Of a stretch of DNA of 64,000 bases, positions 33,861 to 46,650 are shown piece after piece; within the stretch, counting starts at the first letter, position 1, and the number at the start of each line of letters is the position of its first letter. The notes beneath the pieces were generated by a model. It did not search any database, was not told where the DNA came from, and worked only from the letters and a program-made list of their open reading frames with translations. The position numbers and the translations under genes are program-made. This DNA is from Dichetophora obliterata (taxonomy: Eukaryota > Arthropoda > Insecta > Diptera > Sciomyzidae), in the NCBI GenBank assembly GCA_963920525.1, contig OY986438.1, positions 45,271,288 through 45,335,287 on the forward strand, written 5' to 3'.

Positions 33861-36540
33861 TCTCATTTTATATTTTTTTTTGTTCTATACAAAATAAGTT
33901 TGTTGCAAGTCCTTTGGTTTTGTATACATATATACAAATGCGTGTGTGTTTGTTTTTTGTGTTTTATCTGAATTTGATGAATTTTTGCTTTTGATTAAAA
34001 GGGTAAAACCGGATAACTTTGTTTGAAAATAAATTCATTTTTAGTTTTTTTTTCGTTTTTTCTTTTAAAATTTTTGTTATATTGGATTTTTGCTTAGAGC
34101 GTATAACTAAGTGTCTTAAAAAAGAAAAAAAAAAACATATTGGTTATCAACATTTCATGCATTCGTTTTTCACACTTTATGATCCCTGCTGACATTTTAT
34201 TATTTATACTTTTTTTTCTACTCGTTCTATCATAACAACTTTTACACACGCTTAACCGCAGTCGTCCATGATTGATTGAACGTTCTTTCGTTATTTATGA
34301 GCGTACTCGCTGTGCTGTCTATATTTCGAATTTAGTGAACTTACGGTGAACATCACCCTCCCTCCCCCCTTTTTTGCCCCATTTGAAAAACAAACGATTT
34401 TAACACCTTCTGCTACGCACACTTTATAGAGACTAAGCTAAAAAAGGATATATTTATATAGTCAAAGCCTTGCGCTATTGTTGCTGTTGCTCTTTTTGTT
34501 GTTTTATTGTGTTAAGCACTTCTGCTCTATTGAATTTTAAGCAAATGAGCGTGCCAAGTAGACCCTTTTGTCGCTTGGCACCCAACGGAGTCACTCTCCT
34601 CACCTGGTTTCTCACTTTGTGTTTTCAAATGAGACATTTTTGTTGACATGTAAACTTATATTTTAAATAAGTTCTTAAGTGCTGATTTATTCTCGAAAGG
34701 ATAATAAAAATGTCGACCAAAATTTTTCACCCTGTTGATGTAAGGTTTTATGTAGTTATGTTGACAAACAATTTCTGTTTAATATTTTTTCACTTCAATG
34801 CGATATCTTTGCGATTGTAACTGTGTTTTTATCAGCTGATAACTTGTCGCTTTCTATTTGTATAATTTTGTTTTTTAATGTTATTGAGAATTGCATTGAG
34901 CATTGAACATTTTATTGCCTTTGACCTAATTTTTTGTCGTTATTTTTTTATTGTAATTTTTTTCGTGTCTTATGACGTCTCAATACTTTTTTTTTTGGTG
35001 TTTTAAATTTGATACATGTCTTTGGCCAAAAAGGAGCGTGTTTGCTTAAACAATATTTTGAGTCACGAGTTCTTGTATGCCATTAATTTGAAATGGTGCT
35101 TTTTCATGATAATCTTCATTATTTTGACATTTTATGGAAAAAATAAAACAACTTGTTGCTTAGTTATTTTTGAACAAGAACATCAATTGTCGCTTAAGTA
35201 AGAGCGTTGAATTTATTATGTCAATATTTCGAGTGGGGTTAAGCTTTTTATTTGCTTGTTTTGCTTATTGTAGCCAGTTGTTGCTTCTGCGACATCATGA
35301 CATCATCTGTCAGTGGTTAACCGCCATGTTTATCTGTCAGAACTTGTTTTTGTTTGCTTGTTTGTTTATTTATTAAAATATTTATTTGCTAACGTTGTAA
35401 AAGTAAAAAAAATATTAAGTTTTTAATAATCTGGCGTTATTGTTTCATGTGACGTGGTATGCTAGCAACTGGTTAAAAACATTGACTGTTTGTAGTGAAA
35501 TGACAAAACAACCAACCGACCGACAGATCGACTGTAGTCTAGTCCTTAAACATTTACTTGGCTGTATCTTTTTAAATGCTTTGTAGCAGCTTTTTAACAG
35601 TTTATAATTGAATTTGTTGGCTTCTTTTTCTCACTGTGTTTGTTCGCTGGTTGCTCGATCGACTTGAAGGTCGAACTAAGCTATTAATAGGTTGCAATAA
35701 CATTTTATGATATCTTGTTAGGTCATCTATTTATCCGGTCTGATGTAGATATTGTGCAGAAATGATCTTTGAAGTTCAATGCTAAGTATTTAAGTAATTA
35801 GTATTAAAAATATTTTATTGCAAGACCCACGCTTGCAATAAAACGTGTTTGCTCACGCAAGTTTGTACCACGTCACGATATTGCTTTTATATCGCCTCAA
35901 TTAAATTTCTGAACTGCAAGCAAGCTTTATTTAATTCATTATTAAAATGTGTAAACTGCTTTTTACATCCTATTGCTTTGAACATTTTACGGTCTGCTGC
36001 ATTTTACTAGAATATTTCTGCAAGTGCTGTAAAATTAGTTTCATTATTTGTAGAATGCGAACTTAAGTACTTCAAAAACTTAGATATATTTTATACATAT
36101 CGACCCAAATGAATAAAACCTTTTGTTTCTGTCCAAAAAGAAATATTTCCAATAAATATTTTTAAGAATTGCGCACGATGAAATTAGTGCAAGAATAAAT
36201 TCAAATAACTTTTGTACTAATTGACATATTTAAAAGGAAAAAACGGCTTATTAACGGAAATTTCATTGATGTTGGCATTTATTAAAATAAATATTGCAAG
36301 TTAGTGGTTTGTAATAAATAACAAGGTCAGATATAAAACTTTCAGAAAGAAAATCTATTGAGAAATGGAAAAGTTGAGTTTGATTGAACGAACCTAAATG
36401 GAGTGATTGTGACAAGTAAGGGTTGTTGTAGGTAAAATAACTTTTTTTCAATTGTTATTGTTTATGAGGCATAAATGTCAAATCAGGTGTTTTGAGAAAG
36501 AATACAAAAGATACAAACAAACATGTTACAATTAAACTAG
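33861..36540. other. Noncoding DNA
   Basis: 2.7 kb of unique-looking, moderately AT-rich DNA without a supported gene. Open frames at 35016-35201 and 35170-35376 overlap and show no domain. Confidence 0.5.
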
Positions 36541-36890
36541 GCTCACAATTTAGAGCGTGACCGCCGAAACGGAATTGGTTAGCTTGCTTGGTACAATAAA
36601 ACCAGGTAGACTCATGACTGAGATTGTAGCCGCCAATACTGTCAAAACGGAACGGAATACATTAGTTTGCTTGGTACAATGAAACCAATGTAGGCTTATG
36701 ACTGAGAATGCAACCACCGATACTGTCAGAACTAAACGGAATACATTTGTTTGCATGCTACGATAAAACCAGGCAGGCTCACGACTGAGAGCGCGACCGC
36801 TGAAACCGTCAAAGCGAAACGCCTGATTTTTGCACTAATGACTATGAGAAGGAGAGCAGTCAGTCGTGAGCCTACCTTGTTTTATTGTAC
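36541..36890. repeat. ~84-bp tandem repeat, about 3.5 copies, plus inverted piece
   Basis: TTGCTTGGTACAATAAAACC or a close variant occurs at 36584, 36667 and 36751, giving a spacing of 83-84 bp. The repeated block also holds a GACTGAGA word, a GACCGCCGAAAC-type word, CTGTCAAAACGGAACGG and AATACATT. An inverted piece (CAGTCGTGAGCCTACCTTG, TTTTATTGTACCATG) follows at 36861-36896. Open frames here on both strands follow the repeat and lack domains. Confidence 0.85.
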
Positions 36891-38559
36891 CATGTCTGTA
36901 ACGCTAGCGAGTTGTATTAAAGAAGTAAAAGCAAGAACATTCTAGCATTCTAGAAAAAAACGTGGCAAACAAAAGAAACGCACAATTTGTAACGAAATAA
37001 GAAAATAATAAAATTAAAATAAACTACAAAATATTTACTTTCGGATTTACTTTCGAAAAGAATCGACTCAATTTAACGAATTTACTGCAAACGTCATATC
37101 TTCATTACTTTGGTTTTGCGGTTGCGAATATTTATGAACCATGGACGCCAAGTATTTTGTGTCAATTGTGCAAATTATTATTGTCTGAATAGAGGTCGGG
37201 CAAAAAACGATGCATGAAATTTAATGTTCGGATGATACTGAGATGACCGTTTTGTCACCTAAGCGATTGCTATTTTTGTCTGGCCAAAAAGACTAGCGTT
37301 GGAAGACACACACGAGTGATATACGTTTGTCAAGACCGTTTCATTGCCAGTTTCTCATTCTGATGATGTTCCATATCCTACTTGTACCGATTCAACACGT
37401 GAAAACAATCGGAACTCTTTCGAATGAGTGGAGTCGCGAGGAACCACTGTAAAAAACAATGTAAATCATTACAAGAACAATAAAAACGAAAAATATGAAA
37501 TACATATACAATGTAAATGATGAAAAGAAAAATTAAAAATTAAAAAACATATTACAACAACCTTTACTTGTTATTTATTTATGTGACAATAAAATAAGGC
37601 GAAATGCATAAATGACAATCACTCAATTTGGGTGCTTTCGTTCAATTAAACACAACTTTTCTTTTTCTCAATAGATTTTCTTCAACAATATGTTGCTTTT
37701 TCGGAAAAGTACATGCTTTGAGTAAAACTGTCAAAACAAACAAAATATTTTGATTTCTTAGCAAAATTTGCAATTAGTTTGGTTTTTTTTTATATTATTC
37801 TGAAAAACGTGAAAAATCCTCAAAACTTTAATTTATTTCGCCGAAACTAAACGTTGAAGCAAAAAAAAAAAAATTCAAACATTGTTTGTAGGGAATTTTA
37901 CTAGCTTTAACTTGATATATTATTTATTTGATTATTGTTGTGGGTTCCGGAGATATATGCTTTTAAGAAGGACCAACTTTTTTTTTGTAAAAAAAAACTA
38001 CAGTATGCAATATCTCGAAAACGGAGTGACAGAAAAAAATAATAGCATTTTCACAATACAACTTTTCGTTATTTGTAAACCAGTGTAATAGGTAATCAAT
38101 CTTATAGTTTCTAGTGTTATCTTTCATATGAACAAAGATTTTTTTAATTTTTCTTTTTTAGAAGAAAATTAAGTCCAAACTGCGAAAGGATTACAAGGGA
38201 AGATAGAAGAATATGTAGTTTGATATGTAAAATTTGTTTTTTTTATAGTTAAGAGTTTTACCAAAAAAAAAAAATCAAACATAGTTTTGTTTTTAGCTGT
38301 TCGAATGAAAAAATACCCCTTAAAATCGTGTTCATTTTATTATTTTAATTAAATTCATTTAAGGATTTAACTTAAGTATAAATATAAATATAGATAATAT
38401 CAAATATAAATTTAATAACTGTTTGTTTCTTTTTCATTTTGATCTTATGCTTGTTCGAGATATATAATATACTATTTTATTGTACGCAAAAGAATAACTA
38501 TTTCTTATGTTCTAATATATGAATAAAGCCTAAATTAAATTAAAATTAAATTAAGCTTC
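36891..38559. other. Noncoding DNA
   Basis: AT-rich; no gene. The open frame at 37882-38088 shows no recognisable feature. Confidence 0.5.
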
Positions 38560-41500
38560 CAAACTGTTTGGTTTATAATTCCGTGTTATACTTTTTTAAA
38601 AATAATAATAAAAAAATCGGTTGAAATTGAAACAGCCTCCTTTACTAATAATTTTTATGAATATAAATCAGGGAACGTAACGGTTATGATTTTTTTTTCA
38701 AAAAAGTCAACAAATAATCGTTATTTTTTAACTGATTTCATTTCGATCAAAAATAGAAGTTAAACTTTGACTTTTATTTTTTTATCAAAATTTAAAGTTA
38801 AAATATGACTTTTATTTTTCGATCAAAAATATAAGGTAAAATTTGATTTTTTTTTTATCAGAAATAAAAGCTAAAATTTGACTTTGAATTTTCGATCAAA
38901 AATAACAGTTAAAATTTGACTTATATTTTTTCGATAAAAAATAAAAGTTAGAAATTTGACCTTTATTTTTTTAATCAGAAATGAAAGTTAAAATTTGATT
39001 TTTAATTTTTCCGATCAAAAATAGAGATTAAAAAATTCACAAATCTATTTTTAATTAACTATTATAATAGTTAAAATTTTTAAAACAATTAATAGAGTAC
39101 ATTTTTTATTCTCTTACACCTAAATTCGTAACATTTTTGCACAGAGATATAAACATTGCTATCGATCTTCATTTCGTTACATTGCTTCGCTTAGTTGCTT
39201 ATCATTGCACATTTTGTTTTCATTTGTTTCGCAAACAACTGGAACAGCGACTGCAAGCAGATGTTAAAGGAATTAAATTATAACTTTTTCTTTTGATCGA
39301 AAAAATAAAAGTCAAATTTTAACCTTTTATATTTGATAAAAAAGTAAAAGTAAAATTTTAACTTTTATTTTTGATCAAAAAAATAAAAGTCAAATTGTAC
39401 CTTGATTAAAAAATAAAATATATTTGATCAAAAAATGAAAGTAAAATTTTAACATTTGTTTTGATCAAAAAATAAAACTTATATTTCAACTTTTATATTT
39501 GATCAAAAAAGTAAAAGTCAAATTTAAACTTTTATTTTTGATCGAAATAAAATTGATCAAAAAATAGCTATTATGTATTGACTTTTTTTAAAAAAATCAG
39601 AAAAATTAAAATCATGAAAGATTATTATTCCTTAGCTAACAAGCATCACATTGCTATATTCAAATATCGAATAGACTTACTCTTTCCATCTGAATTTTTG
39701 AATAAAAATTTCGAAAATAACTGTTATTTTAGGTCCCTAAAATAAATACATTTTGTAATTTAGCACTTAACTGGTAAACTTAAAAAAAAATTACATTAAC
39801 GGTTCTCAGTTAAGGGTAAAAAAAAAATTAGAACGGAATTAAAATCGAGTTCTTATTATTTTCTGTTCTTGGCATTTTTTTGTTCTGGAACATTATTTTT
39901 AACCAAAATGTTTAAATTTATTTTTTATCTGGCAAGAAAACTTTGAAAACAAGCGTTAAAACTGTTGCGTTTAATTCCGTGCTACGGCGTTTTTAAAGTA
40001 TGCTTATAAACAGCTTAAAATCAATTATGATATTCTTCTTAAATTACACATCTTCTTAAATCTTCACAAATTAGAACGAAATTAAAAACATTGTAATAAT
40101 GTTTTGTTTAATTCAAACTTGCTTATCATTTTCTGTTCTTTACATTTTTCTGCTCTAACATTTAACTTGCTACCCAGTCGTAAAAAAGGTCTTCGACTTA
40201 AGCGTCCAAACATTCGTGCTTATAATTCCGTGCTATGCCGTTTTTAAAATAAGCATAGAAACAGCAAAAACTAAAGTGTTTAATTGCATTTCCTTCAAAT
40301 GCGCTCCTAAATAACCATTTTTACCAAAACAAACTCGAATTAAATACTTGGTTTTTGGTCTTTTTCTAACTTTATAACTTGATTGAATCAAAATGTTTTA
40401 TATAACGTGTTGAATAACGAAAAATCTTTAATTTAATAATCCAAACTGTCTTGTTTTCAATTCCGTGCTAAGCCGTTTTTAAAATAAGCATACAGACAGC
40501 TGAAAATAAAATATTTTGCAGAGCTTTTTAAATCGTAAGTATTAACTTTGTTACTTCATTTCTAACGCCGATAAGGAAGCGTGATAGGTATAGAAAAGTT
40601 AAGCCATGTCTGTGGAAAATCAATATACATACAAGATTTGTATTAAAAAATACAGATCAAGTTCGAAAATGAGCCAAATCGGATGAAAGAAAACCTCGCC
40701 TAACTACCATACAAAGTGACTTTACCAAAACGGTAAAATCTCTTTAAATTAAACAAAAATGAATCTAATGACTTAAAATTTTGCCCATAAGCCTTAACCC
40801 TTAATATAAACCTTGAAAAATAAATTCGTAAAAATCGAATGAAAACCACTTCCCATACAAAGTGACTTATGAAAACTGTTTAATATCCTTAAGTTCCACA
40901 GAATTGAGAAAAATGGTTTTAAACTTTGTAAATAAGTTTCAATCTTTGAATAGTTACTATGCATTCGATGCTAGGAAAGTGGGACCTTTCTTACAATGTG
41001 GCGTCATCATAATACTCTTAGTAAAATCTTTTTAAATTCCAAAACAAATAGTGTTGAAACTAAATATTGTGCTCGTAAGCCTTAATAAATAAAAAGGACT
41101 CTGGGTTTCAAATATGAAATATTGAAACACTCATAAAAGTGACGTCACCCAAAATAATACAACATTCAAGACTTCGAATAAACTAAAATACGGATGTATT
41201 TCAAATTCGATTCACTCGAAGATAATTCCTTACTAGTTTAAATACAAATATATTTTTTTGATATTTTTAGCGAAACAAATTCAAACGGAATTAGGAACTC
41301 GTTTGTGTGTTTTTTTTTACAATTTTGCTTGTAAACGTTAATTTGACGCTGATTTCTGTCGAAATGTTCAGTTTATCCCTTTACCTAGCTGAAAAATCTT
41401 CAACTTTAGCGTCCAAAAACAGTTTTGCTTCTAATTCCGTACTATGCCGCTTTTAAAACACTCGCACACAAACAGCTTAAATTAAAGCGTTCGTATGAAT

Positions 41501-41700
41501 TTTCTCTTAATGCTCCTTAATAATATACAATTGCCAGTTAAAGCTACATTTTTTTTTAATTTTTACCGAAACAAATTAAAACGGAATTAAAAACTTGTTT
41601 ATCGTTTTCGGTTTTCTTTTTCTAACGTTGCATGTAAACATTAATTTAACATCGATTTGTATCAAAATTGTTAACTTGTGAATGTCAGATATAATCATTT
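38560..41700. repeat. Degenerate ~240-bp repeat family
   Basis: A block with AATTCCGTGCTATGCCGTTTTTAAAA and, a little later, AAACAGC recurs near 39980, 40220, 40465 and 41430, with a weaker copy near 38575. Three are spaced about 240-245 bp apart. Between them are words such as AGAACGGAATTAAAA, TATCATTTTCTGTTCTT and AACATT. A different shorter repeat with CATACAAAGTGACTT occurs at about 40705-41150 and resembles the one at 60060-60620. No coding capacity. Confidence 0.7.
38740..39570. repeat. Inverted pair of ~45-bp tandem arrays
   Basis: Left array (38740-39030): about six copies of a unit with TTTTTCGATCAAAAATA, AAGTTAAA and TTTGACTTTTA. Right array (39290-39560): the same unit inverted (TTTTGATCGAAAAAATAAAA, GTCAAATTTTAAC), also about six copies. 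The 260-bp spacer has no such units. The whole can fold back on itself and is another foldback-like design. Confidence 0.75.
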
Positions 41701-42302
41701 TGTTTCTATTTACCTTTAAACTACTTTATCAAATCAAGCCTAAACAAGCATCCTACACAATTCAATAGAATTTAATTTGTGTTTTGAACTTAATTTATTG
41801 TTCTTCTTCAATATTGGCTCATTACTTTGTGTTTGTGTTTCGTTGCACTTCCCCTTTGTACGCTCTCCATCGAGTTCCATTCTATTTTCACAAGAAAAAC
41901 ATTGATATTAACCGCAAGTAGGACCGCAGGGAACGCCATGCAGCCTGCTTTATAGACAGAGAAAGCCTGTCTTCATATCGAGAATGATGTACACCAAAAA
42001 CAACAACAACAAAAACATCAACAATTTGCAGCAATAAGTTGCAGCAAGCTGATGACAAGCTAAGTTCCTTCTACTGCAATTTATTGTTGTTCTGTTGATT
42101 TTCTTTTTATGTTGGTTTTTGTTACTCTTTCATTTTACATACTGCATTGCACTCTCTACTTTCATTCTAAGCTTTCTATTATTTTCTCCAATTCCTCTTT
42201 TGTTGTATTTATCAACGACATCATCATTGTGATTAGTTTCCTATTTTGCTGTTGTATGCAAGAAAATGACACTTTATGTTGGGCGCTTTTGTTGTTGGCA
42301 TA
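41701..42302. other. Noncoding DNA
   Basis: No supported gene. A short AACAAC run is near 42000-42012. Confidence 0.5.
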
Positions 42303-43614
42303 GGCTAGACCAGCGATGCCCAACACCTAACTCTTCTCTCTTTTTTACAACACCCAGCAGGAAGAGGTTCGATTTGTCTTGGAAGATGATCTTCGAGACA
42401 TGTCAGTTTCTCGCAAGACGCATCAATCCATTTGCATGGCAGTCTTCGAATACATTTCCAAACAAAATTCCAACTGGGCTTGCAAGACATAATTACTAAA
42501 ACTATTTATAAAAATGCCTCAGGGAAATAAGTATACGTGCCTTTTTTGTTTTTAGCTATCGTTTCTCTTTTTGAACCGGTTTTATTGTTTTTGATAAGCA
42601 ATGCTATCTCTGTTGCCTTATTCAAAATTCTTCTTTAACCTTCATTCTAAGTACCGTTATGTTAATTTGTGTAAATAAATAATACTAATATTTTGTGATT
42701 TGCTTAAGCTGCTTCTAGACGATATGACATTGTCTTAAGACATGCCAAAAAAAATCGTGTCAAATTTAATGTCACACCGTGCGGAAGCTTAAAAACAGAG
42801 TCTTGTGACAATGTCTTGCGACTTGCAGAGACACATTAATTTTTAGAATTGTTTCTATTTTCTTATGACTTTCTATGCAACACAGTGCTGATTTCAGAGA
42901 AAAATCACATGTGTGTTTTCTTTTCGTATGAATTAAACGTTTCATTGCATAAAATATTGGTTTGAAATACAGCGAAAAACTGCATAACAGTAAGTTTTAC
43001 AATAAAATGCTGTTATAATATACATATATGTAAAAACAGATTTTTGTTTTAATTAAGTTTGAATGGTCTTAGGCAGGAGTTCTTAAGCTCATAGAGCTAT
43101 TTCTTGGCAAAAGCCATGCACGGCTCCACAATGCTCTGTATCTATTATTTTTTCCCATTTGTTTCTTCTTTTTAATAGCAATATAAAATAATTATGCTAT
43201 TGATTGATAAGACGGTTGTCTCTGGATCCATTTTTTAAAATTTTCTTTTTGGCATAAACAGCTGTTGTTTACATTATTGTCACACAGAAAATACGTTGTC
43301 ACATTCAAGGTATATTTAACATGGTAGTGTTGTCACAGAGAGGTGGGTACCGTAGCTGCAAACATAAGAAGAGCATAAAAGACAATAAATAAAAGCTGAG
43401 AAAAAACTGTCAAGTGTGTTTATTATATGTATGTGCAATTCATATAGTTTTCAATTTTGTTCGTGCTGAAAATTTTTTTTTTTTGGATTTTTCGTGAATT
43501 AAATAACCGTTGCAAAATATTTTAAACTATTCGCAAGTATTTTAATGGTTTTTCTTTTCAACTCCATTTGTCGTGTGTCATCAATTTTTTAAATTTCTAC
43601 AAAAAATCACAAAC

Positions 43615-43910
43615 ATGAAAAACAAGGCCGGATGGTGTCTGTTCATTTGTACTGCCCCAGAAAGTGTTCTGCATCCAACAGAATTATTCTTGACAGGGTC
43701 TACGCTTCTGTGCAGTTGAGAATCATCGATGTTGATGCAGAAACCGGCCGCATGACCGTTGGTTCCAAGACCTATGCCATCTGCGGCGAAATCAGACATA
43801 TGGGTGAATCCTATAATTGCAGTGTGCGTTTGGAAAAGAAGGATGGATTAACAAGAACTTCTAAAGTTGTTAACAAAGTTGCTAAAATCAATTTAAATAA
43901 ATCAATTTAA
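43615..43910 (+). pseudogene. RpS21: Ribosomal protein eS21 retropseudogene
   Basis: Intronless copy of the small-subunit ribosomal protein eS21 (about 83 residues in insects). The main frame (43632-43910) reads [52 protein letters not shown] and RLEKKDGL, close to fly eS21. The ancestral start seems to be the ATG at 43615, but a small indel in the first ten codons puts it out of frame. The end is extended past the usual stop by about 20 codons of unlike sequence. Several conserved positions are changed. Lack of introns and these lesions indicate a processed pseudogene. No clear poly-A tail remains. It lies inside the candidate hAT element. Confidence 0.88.
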
Positions 43911-44079
43911 AACACAACATAATTCTATTTATTGACAAGTTATTGACAACTTTTGTTATTTGATTTGCTTTTGTTCGTAAACAATTGATTTTGACAGTTC
44001 AGGTACCCACAACAAGAGAGAATTTTATCTACTAACACTACCTTCTTATATAAACCTTGGTCACATTGGACAAAATTTG

Positions 44080-44515
44080 ACAGTCACATGAAAATTTATG
44101 CAAAGTTGTTAGACGATGTACTCTTCGAATTCGCTGAGAATCTGTGTGAAGATTTTACGATCTTTTAGTAGGACAACTCCCCGATTCACATTGTGCACAT
44201 TACGAAGGAGTTTCTTTCATCTACAAATATAGCTCTTTTGGATTGGCCTCCGGTTGGCCCGGATCGAAACTCAATTGAGGACTTGTGATGAATACTTGCA
44301 GACAAAGTTTACAAAAATGGTCGACCATTTTGAGACCATAAAACAGCTCAAAAGGGCTTTGATGGTTGAGCGGAATCAAATAAGCCACATAACTTTAAAA
44401 CAATTTATGAAATCCATGGCAAATAGGATTCATCAGGTTTTTAAAAAAGGAAACATATTAATTACTAAAAAAAAAGGAAAATTTGTTCTGTTCATTTCCT
44501 AAAACATCTTAATAT
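44080..44515 (+). pseudogene. Tc1-like (DD34E) transposase C-terminal fragment
   Basis: Reads KIYAKLLDDVLFEFAENLCE (44092 on), then a DNSPIHIVHITKEFLSST stretch, LLDWPPVGPDRNSIEDL (44237-44287), ILADKVYKNG, and, shifted, KQFMKSMANRIHQVFKKGNI to about 44460. Thirty-four residues separate D of DNSP from E of SIEDL, giving DD34E. The first catalytic D and DNA-binding half are absent. TAG at 44168-44170 and stop codons right after IEDL disrupt it. A CAGTGGGTATTG at about 44669 could be an old Tc1-type end. Confidence 0.85.
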
Positions 44516-44765
44516 TTAAATTTGAATTGTTATATATAAATGCATAAGCATTTTAAAATTTAATTTTTGTGTTTTTTGTTGCGGTTCATTAATTAATGTT
44601 TTGATCGTTTTTAGTTGTTTTATTTCAAAATAAGTTGGTGCACATATACTTATTTCCCTGAGGTATACAGTGGGTATTGTTTTTTTAATTTTTTGTAATT
44701 TATTTTTTATAATAAAAAAATAATAAGGGAAAAAAAACAAAATTATGTTAACTATGTTATATTAA

Positions 44766-45163
44766 CTCACTTTTCGTAAGTTTTCGTAAACCGTGTATCG
44801 TAATGTTCGTAACTTTGCATGAACGCACTTATAAGAATTTTCGTAACTTTATTCGTAAACACTACTTTGACGGCTACGATACACAAAACATAACAGAGAT
44901 TATCAAAATCAAGTGAAAATCTATTTATTCTATTCATTTGTTCTGTCCATTTTATTTTATTTACTAGAAACACGCTTGAAAAATTAGAAAAACGAAACAG
45001 CTGACATTTGCAGTTTGACAGCGTATACGTTACGCAAACTTATTTACGACATATGAGACAAATTCAGTGCGTAAAATGTTATGAACTTTGTATCTCGATG
45101 TTCATATAAAAAAAGTAACGTTTGTAAGTTTTTACGAAATACGAGCTTACGAAAGAGTGTTAG
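44766..45163. mobile_element. ~400-bp MITE with CACTTTTCGTAAG ends
   Basis: The left end (CTCACTTTTCGTAAGTTTTC) is mirrored on the right (TTTACGAAATACGAGCTTACGAAAGAGTG) with mismatches. Further CGTAA and GTTCGTAAC words lie inside each end. No coding capacity. The short open frames here are chance. Confidence 0.6.
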
Positions 45164-45792
45164 AGTGTCAGAGTCTTTTAAAGAGTGTTTTCCCTTTTTC
45201 CATCATACTTCAATCCCTTTCCAATTGAAGAATTTTCCTTCGTTTAATTGTTTTAAAATTTTTACAAAATATATTTCACAAAGCACAACACAAAATCCAC
45301 AATATATAAATTATACCACAAAAATGAAATAAGCACGTGCTTCGAATTCACAATTTCAATCACAATTGACTGTCAATCATCTCGATATCCATTGATCTGT
45401 CCATTGATCGATCGTCCGCATTGATCTGTTTTAAAAAACAGCATTAAAAAACAAAAGCATTAAAAAACAAATTTTGTATGAGAGAACATTCAAGGTTTTT
45501 CACTGACAGTTTAATGACTTGTCTTGCAGAGTGTCAGCGTTCATTCTGAGTATGCTTACTTGGTCTTCGGCTTCGAAGACTTCGTCTTTAAGGATTCCTA
45601 TTCCAAGTGAGCAACTTCAATATTTAAATGATTGTTGTGTGTTCAACAATTTTTATTTGCCATGCTAGCATGCGTATTTTTGCTTTTATGTGTTTTTCGT
45701 TTTTGTGAATAAATGTTCAATGGTTTCTTGATTTTTGTTTTAATTGTTGTTGCACTCTTTAAATAATTTCTTTGGGCATCACTGGCCTAGAC

Positions 45793-46650
45793 TTTTGTTG
45801 ACATGGATGAATGCAACAATATTGGTGTTTTGCACACTATTGCGTACGTATGTATGTATGTGTGGCAGTAAAGATGCCTGTATAAGTAAGTGTTTGCTAT
45901 ATTGCACCATAAATGGTAAATATTTTTGTTGTTGCTGCTGCTTACGCTTCCATCAGTGTTGCTATATATTTCCCAGTGGGCAAAAGCAGGTCTTTGAAGC
46001 GCTTCTAGCAGGCCATCATATGGATTTCTTAGCCCTTCCGTGCTCGTTTCCAAGCCCATAAGCTTTTTTATATGAAACGAGAAAATTTTCTAGGCCTTCC
46101 GCTCTCGCGACGCTAAAGAAGCCTGCTAGAAGCCCTTCTTTAGAATGTACATTAGAAAGAAAAGCAATATAAATATCAACTTGAAATAAAAAAACTTTTG
46201 ACAAATTCCAGATTTGAACCATAGTCCTCTCGGCTGGCGGTCTGGCATCTTACACACTCGTCCACCTCAGTTGTTAACAAACTTCAGCTTATTTTGCATC
46301 ATTACAAGTGAAAGTAAGTTTTCGGGAGCGCGTGTTCGCAACTCAGCTCGGCCCAAAAAAAATTTTTTTATTTTTTTTAAAATCTACATTTTTTTACAAA
46401 TTTTTCTGTCCATTTAAAAAATTTTTTGGAACTTTTTTGTAAATTTCTTCATACAAAAATAATAGAAAAGACTTAGAATTTTTCCATATAAAAGTTTTCA
46501 TATAATGTGATATGCAATGTGTTAGATTTCGGAGACCTGGGTTCGCGTCCCAACTCGGACAAAACAAAAATAATTTTTTTTTTGTTTTTTCTTTAAGATT
46601 TGATTTTTTTTTAATTGATCTGATCATTTATAATTTTTAAAAAAATTTTT
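45793..46650. other. Noncoding DNA with hairpin and tRNA-like fragments
   Basis: 45996-46126 forms a hairpin, GAAGCGCTTCTAGCAGGC with GCCTGCTAGAAGCCCTTC. Pol III B-box-like words occur at 46208-46218 (inverted: GGTTCAAATC on the minus strand), about 46331 (GTGTTCGCAACTC) and about 46540 (GGGTTCGCGTCCCAACTCGG). The last two are followed by A-rich then T-rich tracts. They may be tRNA-derived SINE scraps. No complete tRNA could be folded by eye. Confidence 0.45.

Larger units (their letters stand above)
42303..45792. mobile_element. Candidate hAT-type element, ~3.5 kb
   Basis: The left end starts CAGCGATGCCCAAC at 42311. The right end is the inverse, TTGGGCATCACTG, ending 45784. The 13-bp TIRs differ at one base and fit the hAT end pattern (C-A-G-pyrimidine-G). 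They are flanked by GGCTAGAC (42303-42310) and GCCTAGAC (45785-45792), an 8-bp duplication with one mismatch and a CTAGA core, as hAT elements favour. No hAT transposase is readable. The interior holds an S21 retrocopy, a Tc1-like fragment and a MITE. Short TIRs leave some chance of coincidence. Confidence 0.6.

Noticed and set aside
36541..36890. Possible CRISPR-like array (regular 84-bp spacing)
   Set aside because: The whole unit is repeated with drift, not a short identical repeat with unique spacers, and the genome is eukaryotic.
42266..42499. 77-codon (+) and 61-codon (-) open frames
   Set aside because: Mutually antisense, no domain, and they cross the left end of the candidate hAT element.
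45744..46061. 105-codon (+) and 90-codon (-) open frames
   Set aside because: On opposite strands across simple repeats and a hairpin, without recognisable domains.
46200..46560. Functional tRNA genes from B-box-like words
   Set aside because: No matching A box or cloverleaf could be assembled; more likely SINE scraps.
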